Below, one piece after another: positions 42,609 to 52,600 of a DNA stretch of 64,000 nt (the stretch's first letter is position 1; each line of letters begins with the position of its first letter). The stretch lies in NCBI RefSeq assembly GCF_007830495.1, contig NZ_VLKW01000002.1, positions 146,270 to 210,269 on the forward strand. Reading direction: 5' to 3'. The DNA is from Pseudoduganella flava. Lineage in GTDB: Bacteria > Pseudomonadota > Gammaproteobacteria > Burkholderiales > Burkholderiaceae_D. Made by a program: the position numbers and the translations under genes. The notes under the pieces were generated by a model. It was not told the origin of the DNA and made no database searches. It was given only the letters and a program-made list of their open reading frames with translations.

Positions 42609-44974
42609 TCCGCGCGCTGGCGTTGGTGTTCCCCCTCGCGCTGATGCTGGTGGCTGTGGCGGTGCATGCCGCGCCGGATCTCAGCCTGCGCTACGACCGG
42701 CCTGCCACCGACACGGCGGAAGGCTGGGAACGCGAGGCGCTGCCGGTCGGGAATGGGCGCATCGGCGCGATGGTGTTCGGCCAGCCCGGCCGCGAGCACC
42801 TGCAATTCAACGACATCACTCTGTGGACCGGCGATGCGCAATCGATGGGCGCGTTCCAGCCGTTCGGCGACCTGTACGTGGAGCTGCCCGGCCATGGGGA
42901 CGCACAGCGCTACTCGCGCCGGCTGGACCTGGCGCGCGGCCTGCACGTCGTCGACTACGAGCATGACGGCGTGCGCTACCGCCGCGAAGTCATTGCCAGC
43001 CATCCGGCCGACGTGATCGTCGTGCGCCTGACGGCCGACCGGCCGGGCGCCTACACGGGCGTCGTCAGCCTGACGGACCAGCATGGCGCGCACGTCAGCG
43101 CGTACGCCAACCGCATCCGCGCCACCGGCTCGCTGGCCGGCTTCGTCGTGCCGCGCGAACGGGGCAACCAGTGGACGCCGGCGCACCAGCCGTTGAGCGC
43201 CAACCAGTTGGATTACGCCAGCCAGGTGCAGGTGGTGAACGAGGGTGGCACGGTGACGATGGAAGGCGACACGGTGCGCTTCGCGAACTGCGATGCGCTG
43301 ACCCTGGTGCTCGGTGCCGGCACGAGTTATGTGCGCGACGGCGCCGCCAACTTCCAGGGCCCGCATCCTCTGGCGCGCGTGACCGAACAAGTGACGCGCG
43401 CCGCCGCACGGCCGTGGGCCGCTTTGCAGGCCGAGCAAGAAAACGATTTCGCGGCGTTGATGGGACGGGTCCGACTCGACCTGGGTACGGCCTCGAGCGA
43501 CCGCGCACGCCTGACGACGGACCGCCGCCTGGCCGCCTACACGCGCAGCGGCAACGATCCCGAGCTGGAAGCGCAGGTGTTCCAGTATGGCCGCTACCTG
43601 CTGATCGCCAGTTCGCGCGGCCCATTGCCCGCCAACCTGCAAGGCCTGTGGAACAACAGCCTCACGCCGCCGTGGAATGCGGACTACCACACCAACATCA
43701 ACATCCAGATGAATTACTGGCCGGCCGAACCGTCCAACCTGTCCGAGCTGACCGCGCCGCTCTTGGGCTTCGTGCAGGCGATGGTGCCGTCGTACCGCCG
43801 GCTCGTTGCCGACAGCGCGGCGCATCCTTCGCGCGGTCAGCAAGATCGGCAGGATGGCCAGGTGGTCGAAACGTTCCGCCGCGCCGACGGCAAGCCGGTG
43901 CGGGGCTGGACCGTGCGCACGGAAACCAACCCGTTCGGCTACATGCAGTGGAAGTGGAACAAGACGGCCAACGCGTGGTACGCCCAGCACTTCTGGGAAC
44001 ACTACGCGTTCACGCGCGACAAGGTCTACCTGAAGAACGTCGCGTACCCGCTGCTGAAGGAAGTGAGCCAGTTCTGGCTCGACTACCTGAAGGTCACGCC
44101 CGAGGGTTTGCTGGTGGCGCCGAACGGCTGGTCGCCGGAGCACGGCCCCGTCGAGGATGGCGTGGCGTACGACCAGCAGCTGGTGTGGGACCTGTTCCAG
44201 AACACCATCGACGCGGCGCGCGAGCTGGGCACCGATGCGGCGTTCGCCCGCCAGGTGGCGGCGGCGCGCGACCGGCTGGCCGCGCCCAAGGTCGGCAGCT
44301 GGGCCCAGCTGCTCGAATGGATGGAAGAGAAGCACGACCCGGTGCTCGATACGCCGCACGACACGCACCGCCACGTGTCGCACCTGTTCGCCGTGTTCCC
44401 GGGCCGGCAGATCACGCCGGAACGCACGCCCGCGCTGGCCGCGGCGGCACGCAAGTCGCTGGCGGCGCGGGGCGATGCGGGCACGGGCTGGTCGATGGCA
44501 TGGAAGGCGGCGTTCTGGGCGCGCTTGCGCGATGGCGACCAGGCCCATACGATGCTGCGCGGCGTGGTGGCCACGCCGGGCGCACGGGCCGCGGGCAAAC
44601 AGCCGGGCAGCGAGGAAAACAACGCGGGCGGCATGTACCCGAACCTGCTGGACGCGCATCCGCCATTCCAGATCGACGGCAATTTCGGCATCACGGCCGC
44701 GATCTGCGAAATGCTGCTGCAATCGCACGACGGCGTGCTGCACCTGCTGCCGGCGTTGCCTGCGGCCTGGCGCGACGGTTCCGTCTCCGGGCTGCGGGCG
44801 CGGGGCGGCTATGCAGTGGACGTGACGTGGCGCGACGGGCAGGTGACGGCCGCGCGTGTGACGGCGCAACCGGGCAGCGGCGCCGGCACGGTGCGCGTGC
44901 GTGCGGGGGAGAAGACAGTGGCGGTAAAACTGGTGCGGGGGCAGGCAAGCCTGTCGGCTGCCGACCTGCGCTGA
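42605..44974 (+). CDS. GH95 alpha-L-fucosidase/alpha-L-galactosidase
   Basis: A 789-residue exported enzyme with a signal peptide (1-22). GH95 signatures run through it: EALPVGNGRIGAMVFG near residue 40, HTNINIQMNYWPAE with N364 and N366, E512 in WSPEHGP and D691 in QIDGNFG. These correspond to the asparagines, general acid and aspartate of the characterised Bifidobacterium enzyme. It would take off the terminal fucose (or L-galactose) of xyloglucan side chains. The start sits in the stop codon of the preceding gene (ATGA). Confidence 0.92.
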   Translation: MIRALALVFPLALMLVAVAVHAAPDLSLRYDRPATDTAEGWEREALPVGNGRIGAMVFGQPGREHLQFNDITLWTGDAQSMGAFQPFGDLYVELPGHGDAQRYSRRLDLARGLHVVDYEHDGVRYRREVIASHPADVIVVRLTADRPGAYTGVVSLTDQHGAHVSAYANRIRATGSLAGFVVPRERGNQWTPAHQPLSANQLDYASQVQVVNEGGTVTMEGDTVRFANCDALTLVLGAGTSYVRDGAANFQGPHPLARVTEQVTRAAARPWAALQAEQENDFAALMGRVRLDLGTASSDRARLTTDRRLAAYTRSGNDPELEAQVFQYGRYLLIASSRGPLPANLQGLWNNSLTPPWNADYHTNINIQMNYWPAEPSNLSELTAPLLGFVQAMVPSYRRLVADSAAHPSRGQQDRQDGQVVETFRRADGKPVRGWTVRTETNPFGYMQWKWNKTANAWYAQHFWEHYAFTRDKVYLKNVAYPLLKEVSQFWLDYLKVTPEGLLVAPNGWSPEHGPVEDGVAYDQQLVWDLFQNTIDAARELGTDAAFARQVAAARDRLAAPKVGSWAQLLEWMEEKHDPVLDTPHDTHRHVSHLFAVFPGRQITPERTPALAAAARKSLAARGDAGTGWSMAWKAAFWARLRDGDQAHTMLRGVVATPGARAAGKQPGSEENNAGGMYPNLLDAHPPFQIDGNFGITAAICEMLLQSHDGVLHLLPALPAAWRDGSVSGLRARGGYAVDVTWRDGQVTAARVTAQPGSGAGTVRVRAGEKTVAVKLVRGQASLSAADLR

Positions 44975-45052
44975 CGACGTAGTCAAGAAAAACGCCGGTC
45001 CAGCTGGGGGCCGGTGCGGGGATCAGGAATCACACTTAAAAGGAGACGAGAT

Positions 45053-48000
45053 TTGAACCAATTCAAACTCACCGCGATTGCGCTGGCTGCCGCGCAGATC
45101 GCGTTCATGGCGGGCGCCGCCAATGCGCAGACGGCCCAGGGCAACGACACGGCCACCGCGACCGTCGTCGTGACGGGGCAGCGCGCTTCGCTGGAAAACG
45201 CGCAGAAGATCAAGCAGAACGCCGACGAGATCGTCGATTCGATTGTCGCCGAGGACATCGGTAAGCTGCCCGATAAATCGGTGACCGAGGTGCTGCAGCG
45301 CGTCGTCGGCGTGACGATCGACCGCACGATGTCGCGTGGCGACCCGGAGCACTATTCCGTCGAGGGTTCCGGCGTGTCGATCCGGGGCCTGTCCTACGTA
45401 CGTTCGGAACTGAACGGCCGCGACTCGTTCTCCGCCAACGGCGGCCGCTCGCTGAACTTCGAGGACGTGCCCCCCGAGCTGATGGCCGGCGTGGACATCT
45501 ACAAGAACCCGTCCGCCGAGCAGATCGAAGGCGCCATCGGCGGCCTGGTCAACCTGCGTACCGCGCTGCCGTTCGACTTCAAGGGCGCGAAGGTGTCGGC
45601 ATCGATCGCGTCGACGTATTCGGAACTGAAGAAGGGCAAGTGGTCGCCGGCCGGCTCGATCCTCGCGTCGAATCGCTGGAAGACGGGCATCGGCGAGATC
45701 GGCGCGCTGATCGACATCGCTCACGCGGAATCCGGCACGCGCACGGACGCGTTCCAGGTCGAGCCGTACTACCCGCGCAGCGACATCGTCAACGGCAAGA
45801 CCGTGTGGGTGCCGAAGGGCGCGCAGTGGCGCACGCTGAACTTCAACCGCGAGCGCGAAGGCTTCTATGGCGCGCTGCAATGGAAGAAGGATGCGAACCT
45901 GCGTTCGCACGTCACGTACTTCAAGTCGAAGTACGAGATGCAGTGGGACGAACAGGCGATCTTCGCGTCATCGAGCCCTTACAACATCCGCGTGAGCCCG
46001 GACGCCACCTACGGTCCGGACGGACGCTTCCTGACCGGCACGCTGACGTCGCCATCGGACGGCGGCATCAACTTCGGCGACGACACCCGCATCTCCAACC
46101 GCAAGTCCGATACGACGGACATCGCCTGGAACATCGAATGGCGCGCCAACGACCGCTGGACGTTCACGTCCGACCTGCAGCGCATCAAGGCCAAGACGCA
46201 CAGCCTCGACTCCACCGTGGCCACCGGCGTGCAGCTGCCCGAGCAGCAGCTGGACCTGACGGGCAGCCTGCCGCGCCTGATCTTCAACGACGCGCAGCGC
46301 GCCTACATCGCCGACCCGGCCCACTACTACTGGAACTTCACGATGGAGCACATGGACCGCTCCGTCGCCGAGTCGAAGGCGTGGAAGGGCGACGCCAAGT
46401 ACACGTTCGACCATCCGGTGCTGCGCGACCTGCGCTTCGGCCTGCGCTTCACGAAGCGCGACTCCACCAACGAGCTGTCGAACCCGGACTACAACTGGTC
46501 CGCGATCACGGCCACGTGGATGGGCGACATCAGCCACCTGGCTTACCTGTCCGACCCGCGCTTCGCCGGCAATACCCACCTGGGCACGTTCAACAACTTC
46601 TTCAACGGCAAGCAGAGCGTGCCGTCCGTCGTGTTCCCGAACGTGTCGCTGGCCGAGGGCTATCCGGCGTCGTATGAAGCGCTGCACAAGTACCACGACA
46701 TCCTGTGCGCCGAGTACTACGCGGCGAAGGGCCAACCGGCCAACTGCGCGGCGTGGACCCCCGCCAAGTTCGGCGGCGACCCGGCCGGCATCAACGAGCA
46801 GTCCGAGAAGACGGGTGCGTTCTACACGCAGCTGCGCTTCGGCTGGGACGACGTGAAGTACCCGATCGACGGCAACGTGGGCGTGCGCTACGTGAAGACG
46901 GACATGGAAGCGCATGGCTACACGGTGTTCAACAACAAGGCGCCGACGCTGGTGCCGGGTTACACGGTGGTCGGCCCGGCCATTCCGAACATCCCGGCAT
47001 CCAACTCCGCGCAGGACTACGAGAATTCGTACCACAACGTGCTGCCCAGCCTGAACCTGCGGATGAAGGCACGCGACAACCTGCAATTCCGCTTCGCGGC
47101 GGCGCGCGCGATCTCGCGGCCCGACTTCAAGGACCTGCAAGGCTATGCGACGGTAACGCAGGATGCCGACGTGACGACGAACCACGGCACGCAGACGCAC
47201 ATCGTCAACAGCCTGACGCAGAATGGCGAAGCGAAGGGCAACCCGCTGCTGAAACCGATCCAGTCGGACCAGTTCGACCTGACGGGCGAATGGTACTTCG
47301 GCCGTTCCAGCTCGCTGACGGTGGCGCTGTTCCACAAGCGCCTGAAGGACGTGATCGTCAACCAGACGTACAACTACCCGCTGGCGGACGTCAACGGCAC
47401 CATGTACAACTTCAGCGTGACGGGCCCCGTCAACGGCGCCAAGGGCCGTGCCACCGGTATCGAGATCGCCTACCAGCAGTACTTCGACAAGCTGCCGGGC
47501 GCGTTGTCCGGCCTCGGCGTGCAGGCCAACTACACGTACGTTGACAGCAGCACGAAGCTGTACAAGGATGCGTTCACCACGTACTGCAGCGGCGGCACGG
47601 GTCCGGACAACATCAACCTGAACCAGAACGGCTGCGATACGGATGGCCGCTCGTTCGGCAACCTGCCGCTGCAATACCTGTCGAAGAATTCGTATAACCT
47701 CGCGCTGTTGTACGACTACGGCAAGTGGTCGGCTCGCGCGGCATGGAGCTGGCGTTCGAAGAACCTGCAGGGCATCAACGTGAACGGTACGCGCGGCAGC
47801 GACGGTACCAACACGAACCCGAACAGCCCGGACAAGGGTGCGACCAACGTCGGCTGGGCATTGCCGACGTGGGCGGACGCGTACGGCCAACTGGACGCTT
47901 CCGTCTCGTACCAGGTCACCGACAAGATGCAGGTCGTCGTCGACGGCCAGAACCTGACGGACGCGAAGTACAAGCAGCTGATGCAGCAGGGGATCGGCCT

Positions 48001-48064
48001 GATGGGCCGCGCGTGGTTCGTGTCCGGCCGCCGTTACTCGGCCCAGCTGCGCTACGCGTTCTGA
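45053..48064 (+). CDS. TonB-dependent receptor of the xyloglucan locus (TTG start)
   Basis: A 1003-residue outer-membrane receptor. The start is TTG at 45053, with AAAAGGAG 7 bases upstream; it gives the standard leader NQFKLTAIALAAAQIA ending ANAQ. An in-frame GTG at 45014 has no ribosome site. Plug motifs IVDSIVAEDIGKLPDKSV and RGLSYVRSELNGRDSFS are followed by a barrel ending AQLRYAF. It belongs to the TonB-Xanth-Caul group. Position among GH74, GH95, GH35-like and GH31 genes argues for import of xyloglucan oligosaccharides. Confidence 0.93.
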   Translation: MNQFKLTAIALAAAQIAFMAGAANAQTAQGNDTATATVVVTGQRASLENAQKIKQNADEIVDSIVAEDIGKLPDKSVTEVLQRVVGVTIDRTMSRGDPEHYSVEGSGVSIRGLSYVRSELNGRDSFSANGGRSLNFEDVPPELMAGVDIYKNPSAEQIEGAIGGLVNLRTALPFDFKGAKVSASIASTYSELKKGKWSPAGSILASNRWKTGIGEIGALIDIAHAESGTRTDAFQVEPYYPRSDIVNGKTVWVPKGAQWRTLNFNREREGFYGALQWKKDANLRSHVTYFKSKYEMQWDEQAIFASSSPYNIRVSPDATYGPDGRFLTGTLTSPSDGGINFGDDTRISNRKSDTTDIAWNIEWRANDRWTFTSDLQRIKAKTHSLDSTVATGVQLPEQQLDLTGSLPRLIFNDAQRAYIADPAHYYWNFTMEHMDRSVAESKAWKGDAKYTFDHPVLRDLRFGLRFTKRDSTNELSNPDYNWSAITATWMGDISHLAYLSDPRFAGNTHLGTFNNFFNGKQSVPSVVFPNVSLAEGYPASYEALHKYHDILCAEYYAAKGQPANCAAWTPAKFGGDPAGINEQSEKTGAFYTQLRFGWDDVKYPIDGNVGVRYVKTDMEAHGYTVFNNKAPTLVPGYTVVGPAIPNIPASNSAQDYENSYHNVLPSLNLRMKARDNLQFRFAAARAISRPDFKDLQGYATVTQDADVTTNHGTQTHIVNSLTQNGEAKGNPLLKPIQSDQFDLTGEWYFGRSSSLTVALFHKRLKDVIVNQTYNYPLADVNGTMYNFSVTGPVNGAKGRATGIEIAYQQYFDKLPGALSGLGVQANYTYVDSSTKLYKDAFTTYCSGGTGPDNINLNQNGCDTDGRSFGNLPLQYLSKNSYNLALLYDYGKWSARAAWSWRSKNLQGINVNGTRGSDGTNTNPNSPDKGATNVGWALPTWADAYGQLDASVSYQVTDKMQVVVDGQNLTDAKYKQLMQQGIGLMGRAWFVSGRRYSAQLRYAF

Positions 48065-48066
48065 CC

Positions 48067-49707
48067 ATGCGCGCACTCCTCCAACAAACCTTGCTGGCGT
48101 GCGCGTGCGCGGCGGTGGTGGCGTCCACCTCCGCCGCCGACCTGCCGCGCATCGTGGCCAAGGATGGCCGTCATGCGCTGATCGTCGACGGCGCGCCGTA
48201 CCTGATGCTCGGCGCGCAGGCCCACAACTCCAGCAACTACCCGAAGGCGCTGGCGCAGGTGTGGGCCGCCGTCGCGGATGCGCAGGCCAATACGCTGGAG
48301 ATTCCCGTCGCCTGGGAGCAGGTCGAACCTGTCGAAGGCAAGTTCGACTTCAGCTTCGTCGATACACTCGTCAACGAGGCGCGCGAGCGGAACGTGCGCC
48401 TCGTGCTGCTGTGGTTCGGCACGTGGAAGAATACCGGGCCGGGCTACCTGCCCGAGTGGGTCAAGTTCGACAACAAGCGCTTCCCGCGCATGGTCGACGA
48501 GAAGGGCAAGGACAGCTACTGCCACACGCCGTTCGGCGAAGAGACGCTGGACGCCGACCGCCGCGCGTTCGTTGAACTGATGAAGCACATCAAGCGCATC
48601 GACGGCGACAAGCAGACTGTCATCATGGTGCAGGTCGAGAACGAGGTCGGTACCTATGGCCTCGTGCGCGACTACGGCAGCGCCGCACAGAAGGCGTTCA
48701 ACGGCCCGGTGCCGGCCGCCGTGCTGGCGAAGCAGAAGGCTCCCGTTGCAGGAAAAAGCAGCGGCACGTGGCAGGAAGTGTACGGCCCTTACGCGGAGCA
48801 GTACTTCCATACGTGGGCCGTGGCCCGTTACATCGAGGAGATCGCCAAGGCGGGAAGGGCAGTGTACGACCTGCCGATGTACGTCAACAATTCGCTGCGC
48901 GACCCGGTCGAACCGCTGGCGCCATGGCGGAGCAACTTCGCCAGCGGCGGCCCGACCTATGACGTGATCGGCATCTACAAGGCGGCCGCGCCGCACATCG
49001 ACGTGGCGGCGCCGGACATCTACCTGCACGAATCGAACAAGGTGCAGAAGACGCTGGAGCAGTTCCAGAGCCGCGACAACGCGCTGTTCGTGCCGGAGAT
49101 CGGCAACTCGGCGGACTTCGCCCGCGTGGCGTACGCCGTGTTCGGCCGCGGTGGCATCGGCTTCGCGCCGTTCGGCCTCGATTATTTCCCGTTCTCGAAC
49201 TACCCGCTGGGCGCGAAGGCCACCGACAAGACGATGGTCGAGCCGTTCGCCCAGGTGTACGGCGCATTCCGCCCGATGATGCGCGAGTGGGCGAAGTGGG
49301 CCTTCGAAGGCCGCACCTACGGCGTGTTCGAAGGGGACGACCGCGCGGCGCAGAAGATTGCCATGAAGGACTGGAGCGCGACGGTGTCGTACCGCGAGCG
49401 CCAGTTCGCCGACCAGGCAGCGAAGGACCCGATGGAGGGGACGGACAAGCCCAATGGTGGCCTGGCGATTGCCCAGGTGGCGGACAACGAATTCGTCGTC
49501 GTCGGCCAGCGGGCCCGCATCAAGTTCGACACGTCCGGCCGCAATGCCGGCAAGCCGATGCTGTATGCGCGCGTGGAAGAAGGACGCTACGACGGCAAAG
49601 GCAACTGGGTGATGGAGCGCGTGTGGAACGGCGACCAGACGGACTACGGCCTCAATTTCGGCGCGCAGCCGACGGTGCTCAAAGTGAAAATCGGAACCTA
49701 CAAATGA
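48067..49707 (+). CDS. GH35-like beta-galactosidase with DUF5597 C-terminal domain
   Basis: A 546-residue exported protein (signal peptide 1-23, ending SAA). The barrel starts with DGAPYLMLGAQAHNSS; acid/base E193 lies in QVENEVGTYG and the likely nucleophile E344 in FVPEIGN. The C-terminal 150 residues match DUF5597, a beta domain found in this GH35 branch. It starts 2 bases after the receptor stop and overlaps the GH31 start by 4 nt. The equivalent enzyme in the Cellvibrio xyloglucan cluster removes beta-galactose from side chains; the same role is inferred here. Confidence 0.88.
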   Translation: MRALLQQTLLACACAAVVASTSAADLPRIVAKDGRHALIVDGAPYLMLGAQAHNSSNYPKALAQVWAAVADAQANTLEIPVAWEQVEPVEGKFDFSFVDTLVNEARERNVRLVLLWFGTWKNTGPGYLPEWVKFDNKRFPRMVDEKGKDSYCHTPFGEETLDADRRAFVELMKHIKRIDGDKQTVIMVQVENEVGTYGLVRDYGSAAQKAFNGPVPAAVLAKQKAPVAGKSSGTWQEVYGPYAEQYFHTWAVARYIEEIAKAGRAVYDLPMYVNNSLRDPVEPLAPWRSNFASGGPTYDVIGIYKAAAPHIDVAAPDIYLHESNKVQKTLEQFQSRDNALFVPEIGNSADFARVAYAVFGRGGIGFAPFGLDYFPFSNYPLGAKATDKTMVEPFAQVYGAFRPMMREWAKWAFEGRTYGVFEGDDRAAQKIAMKDWSATVSYRERQFADQAAKDPMEGTDKPNGGLAIAQVADNEFVVVGQRARIKFDTSGRNAGKPMLYARVEEGRYDGKGNWVMERVWNGDQTDYGLNFGAQPTVLKVKIGTYK

Positions 49708-52592
49708 TCGAGATGAAAATCAGGGCAATTAATATCGCCTGCCTGCTGCTGACCGGCGCGACGTTGCCCACCCTTGCCTTGGCGGGAACGTACCAGCAAA
49801 CGGCCAGCGGTATCACGGTGGCTCCCGACACTGGCGCCGCAAAAGAAGTGCGGCTGGAAGTCATGGCGGACAACATCGTCCACGTCGTCAAGGTGGACCA
49901 GGCGGGCAAGCAGCTGACGCCTTCGCTGATGACGATCGCGAAACCGTGCGCCTGCCGTTTTGACGTGAAGAGGAGCGGCGACGCGGTGGCGTTGACGACG
50001 GCGCGGATGGTGGCCACGGTGTCGCTGAAGGACGGCCGCGTGCAATTCGCCGACAAGGGCGGTGCCGTGTTCCTGAAGCAGGACGCGGAAGACATCCAGC
50101 CCGTGACCGTGGGCGGCAAGCCTTACCTGGCCGTCAAGCAGGGCTTCAACCACGGCACGAAGGATGCGTTCTACGGCACCGGCCAGCACCAGAACGGCCA
50201 GATGAACCTGAACGGCGAAGACGTCGACCTGCTGCAGCACAATATGGACATCGCGATCCCGTTCGTGGTCTCCGACAAGAACTACGGCATCCTGTGGGAT
50301 AACAACGGCATCAGCCGCTTCGGGGACGCCCGCCCATACGGCCCGATCGACCGCGACCTGAAGCTGACGGATGCGGACGGCAAGCCTGGCGCGCTGACGG
50401 CCCGCTACTACATCGGCGGCAAGCTGGCGCTGACGCGCCGCGAAGAACGCATCAACTACCAGTACCTGAAGGACGTGGCGGAGTTCTGGCCGAAGGAGCT
50501 GAAACCCCTGAAGGAACTGAAGGACGTGAAGGTCGTCTGGGAAGGCAAGCTTGCCAGCGACAAGCCGGGCGTGCACAAGATGAAGCTGTATTCGTCCGAC
50601 TATGCGACCTTGACAGTGAACGGCAAGCAGGTGATGGACGTGTGGCGCCAGGGCTGGAACCCGTGGTATCACAACTTCGAGGTCTCGTTCGCACCGGGCA
50701 AGCCGGTCGACTTCAAGCTGGAATGGAAGCCGGAAGGCGGCATGGTCTACGTGGCGCACAACGACCCGCTGCCGCAGCCGGAGCGGCATTCGCTGCAACT
50801 GTCGTCCGAGATCGCCGAAGGTCTGAACTACTACGTGGTGCGCGGCACGTCGATCGACAACGTGATCGGCGGCTACCGTCTGTTGACGGGCGCGCAGCCG
50901 CTGATGCCGAAGTGGGCGTACGGCTTCTGGCAATCGCGCCAGCGCTACGAGACGCAGGAGCAGTTGCTCGATACGGTGCGCACCTACCGCAAGAACGGCT
51001 GGCCGCTGGATAACATCGTGCAGGACTGGTTCTACTGGCCGGAGAACGGCTGGGGTTCGCACGACTGGGACAAGGCCCGCTTCCCCGATCCGAAAGGCAT
51101 GGTGGACGAGGTACACCGGCTGAACGCGAAGATCATGCTGTCCGTATGGGGCAAGTTCTACGCGAACACGGACAACTACAAGGAGCTGGCGGCGAAGGGC
51201 CATATGTGGACGAAGAACGTCGAGGATGGCGCGTTGGACTGGGTCGGCCCCGGCTACAAGAACAGCCACTATTCGCCGTACGCGGCGGAAGCGCGCGACA
51301 TCTACTACCGCCAGATGAAGACGAAGCTCGTCGACCTGGGCTTCGACGCCTGGTGGCTCGACAACACGGAGCCGGACGTGCTGTCCAACACGCGGCTGGC
51401 GGACTTCAAGCAGCTGATCGGCCCGACGATCTACGGCCCCGGCGAGATCACGTTCAACTCGTACAGCCTGCTGCAGACGCAGGCCGTGTACGACGGCCTG
51501 AAACGCGACCAGCCGAACAAGCGGCAGTTCCTGCTGTCCCGCTCCGGCTTCCCCGGCATCCAGCGCAACTACGCGGCGATCTGGAGCGGCGACACGGTGG
51601 GGCGCTGGAACAACCTGTACGACCAGATCTCGGCGGGCGTGTCGGCCTCGATGTCCGGCATTCCGAACTGGACGCACGATATCGGCGGCTATGCGCAGGA
51701 GACCCGCTTCCAGAGCGGCGAGCTGGGTTCGGCGCAGGAAAACCGCGGCCTGGGCAACGCGCAGGTGAAGGCGGAAGACCTGAAGGAATGGCGTGAGCTG
51801 AACCTGCGCTGGTGGCAGTTCGGCGCGTTCACGCCGCTGTTCCGCTCGCACGGCGAAGTCGTCAAGCGCGAGATCCACATGCTGGCGCCGGAGAACTCGC
51901 CGATGCGCGACTCGATGGTGTGGTACCTGAAGCTGCGCTACCGCCTGATGCCGTACATTTACGCGACGGCGTCGAGCACGTACTTCGATGCGGGTTCCAT
52001 CATGCGCGGCCTCGTGATGGACTTCCCGAACGACCCGGGTGCGAAGGACGTGCGCGACCAGTACCTGTTCGGCCATGCGTTCCTGGTGGCGCCGGTGCAC
52101 GAGTATGGCGCGCGCGAGCGTGGCGTGTATCTGCCGGCCGGCGCGCAGTGGTACGACTACTACACGGGAGAGCGCCTGCAGGGTGGCCGCAAGGTGACGG
52201 CGCAGGCACCGGAACAGCGCATGCCGCTGTACGTGAAGGCCGGTGCGATCGTGCCGATGGGCCCCGTGACGCAGTACGTGGACGAGAAGCCCGATGCGCC
52301 GCTGACCTTGAAGGTGTACACGGGCGCGGATGGCACGTTCGGGCTGTACGAGGACGATGGTGTCAGCGAGGACTACCAGCGTGGTGCCTACTCGCGCATT
52401 CCGCTGGCGTGGAACGAGCGCACCGGCACGCTGACGATCGGCGCGCGCGAAGGCAAGGGCTATCGCGGCATGGTGGGCAAGCGTACGTTCCGTGTGCAGT
52501 TCGTCAAGCCCGGGGTATCGTCGGCCGACACGTTCGATGCGGCGGACAAGGAAGTGACGTATGACGGCAAGGCCGTGACGGTGAAACTGTGA
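49704..52592 (+). CDS. GH31 alpha-xylosidase with PA14 insert
   Basis: A 962-residue exported enzyme. Signal peptide about 1-27; GH31 N-terminal beta-sandwich; a PA14-like insert (about 266-355); catalytic barrel with nucleophile D553 in WWLDNTEPD and acid/base D630 in WSGDTVG; C-terminal sandwich with YEDDGVSEDY. A PA14 insert is the hallmark of the Cellvibrio japonicus Xyl31A type that releases xylose from the non-reducing end of xyloglucan oligosaccharides. The start at 49704 overlaps the upstream stop; a second ATG at 49713 is equally possible. Confidence 0.92.
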   Translation: MIEMKIRAINIACLLLTGATLPTLALAGTYQQTASGITVAPDTGAAKEVRLEVMADNIVHVVKVDQAGKQLTPSLMTIAKPCACRFDVKRSGDAVALTTARMVATVSLKDGRVQFADKGGAVFLKQDAEDIQPVTVGGKPYLAVKQGFNHGTKDAFYGTGQHQNGQMNLNGEDVDLLQHNMDIAIPFVVSDKNYGILWDNNGISRFGDARPYGPIDRDLKLTDADGKPGALTARYYIGGKLALTRREERINYQYLKDVAEFWPKELKPLKELKDVKVVWEGKLASDKPGVHKMKLYSSDYATLTVNGKQVMDVWRQGWNPWYHNFEVSFAPGKPVDFKLEWKPEGGMVYVAHNDPLPQPERHSLQLSSEIAEGLNYYVVRGTSIDNVIGGYRLLTGAQPLMPKWAYGFWQSRQRYETQEQLLDTVRTYRKNGWPLDNIVQDWFYWPENGWGSHDWDKARFPDPKGMVDEVHRLNAKIMLSVWGKFYANTDNYKELAAKGHMWTKNVEDGALDWVGPGYKNSHYSPYAAEARDIYYRQMKTKLVDLGFDAWWLDNTEPDVLSNTRLADFKQLIGPTIYGPGEITFNSYSLLQTQAVYDGLKRDQPNKRQFLLSRSGFPGIQRNYAAIWSGDTVGRWNNLYDQISAGVSASMSGIPNWTHDIGGYAQETRFQSGELGSAQENRGLGNAQVKAEDLKEWRELNLRWWQFGAFTPLFRSHGEVVKREIHMLAPENSPMRDSMVWYLKLRYRLMPYIYATASSTYFDAGSIMRGLVMDFPNDPGAKDVRDQYLFGHAFLVAPVHEYGARERGVYLPAGAQWYDYYTGERLQGGRKVTAQAPEQRMPLYVKAGAIVPMGPVTQYVDEKPDAPLTLKVYTGADGTFGLYEDDGVSEDYQRGAYSRIPLAWNERTGTLTIGAREGKGYRGMVGKRTFRVQFVKPGVSSADTFDAADKEVTYDGKAVTVKL

Positions 52593-52600
52593 GAGGACCG

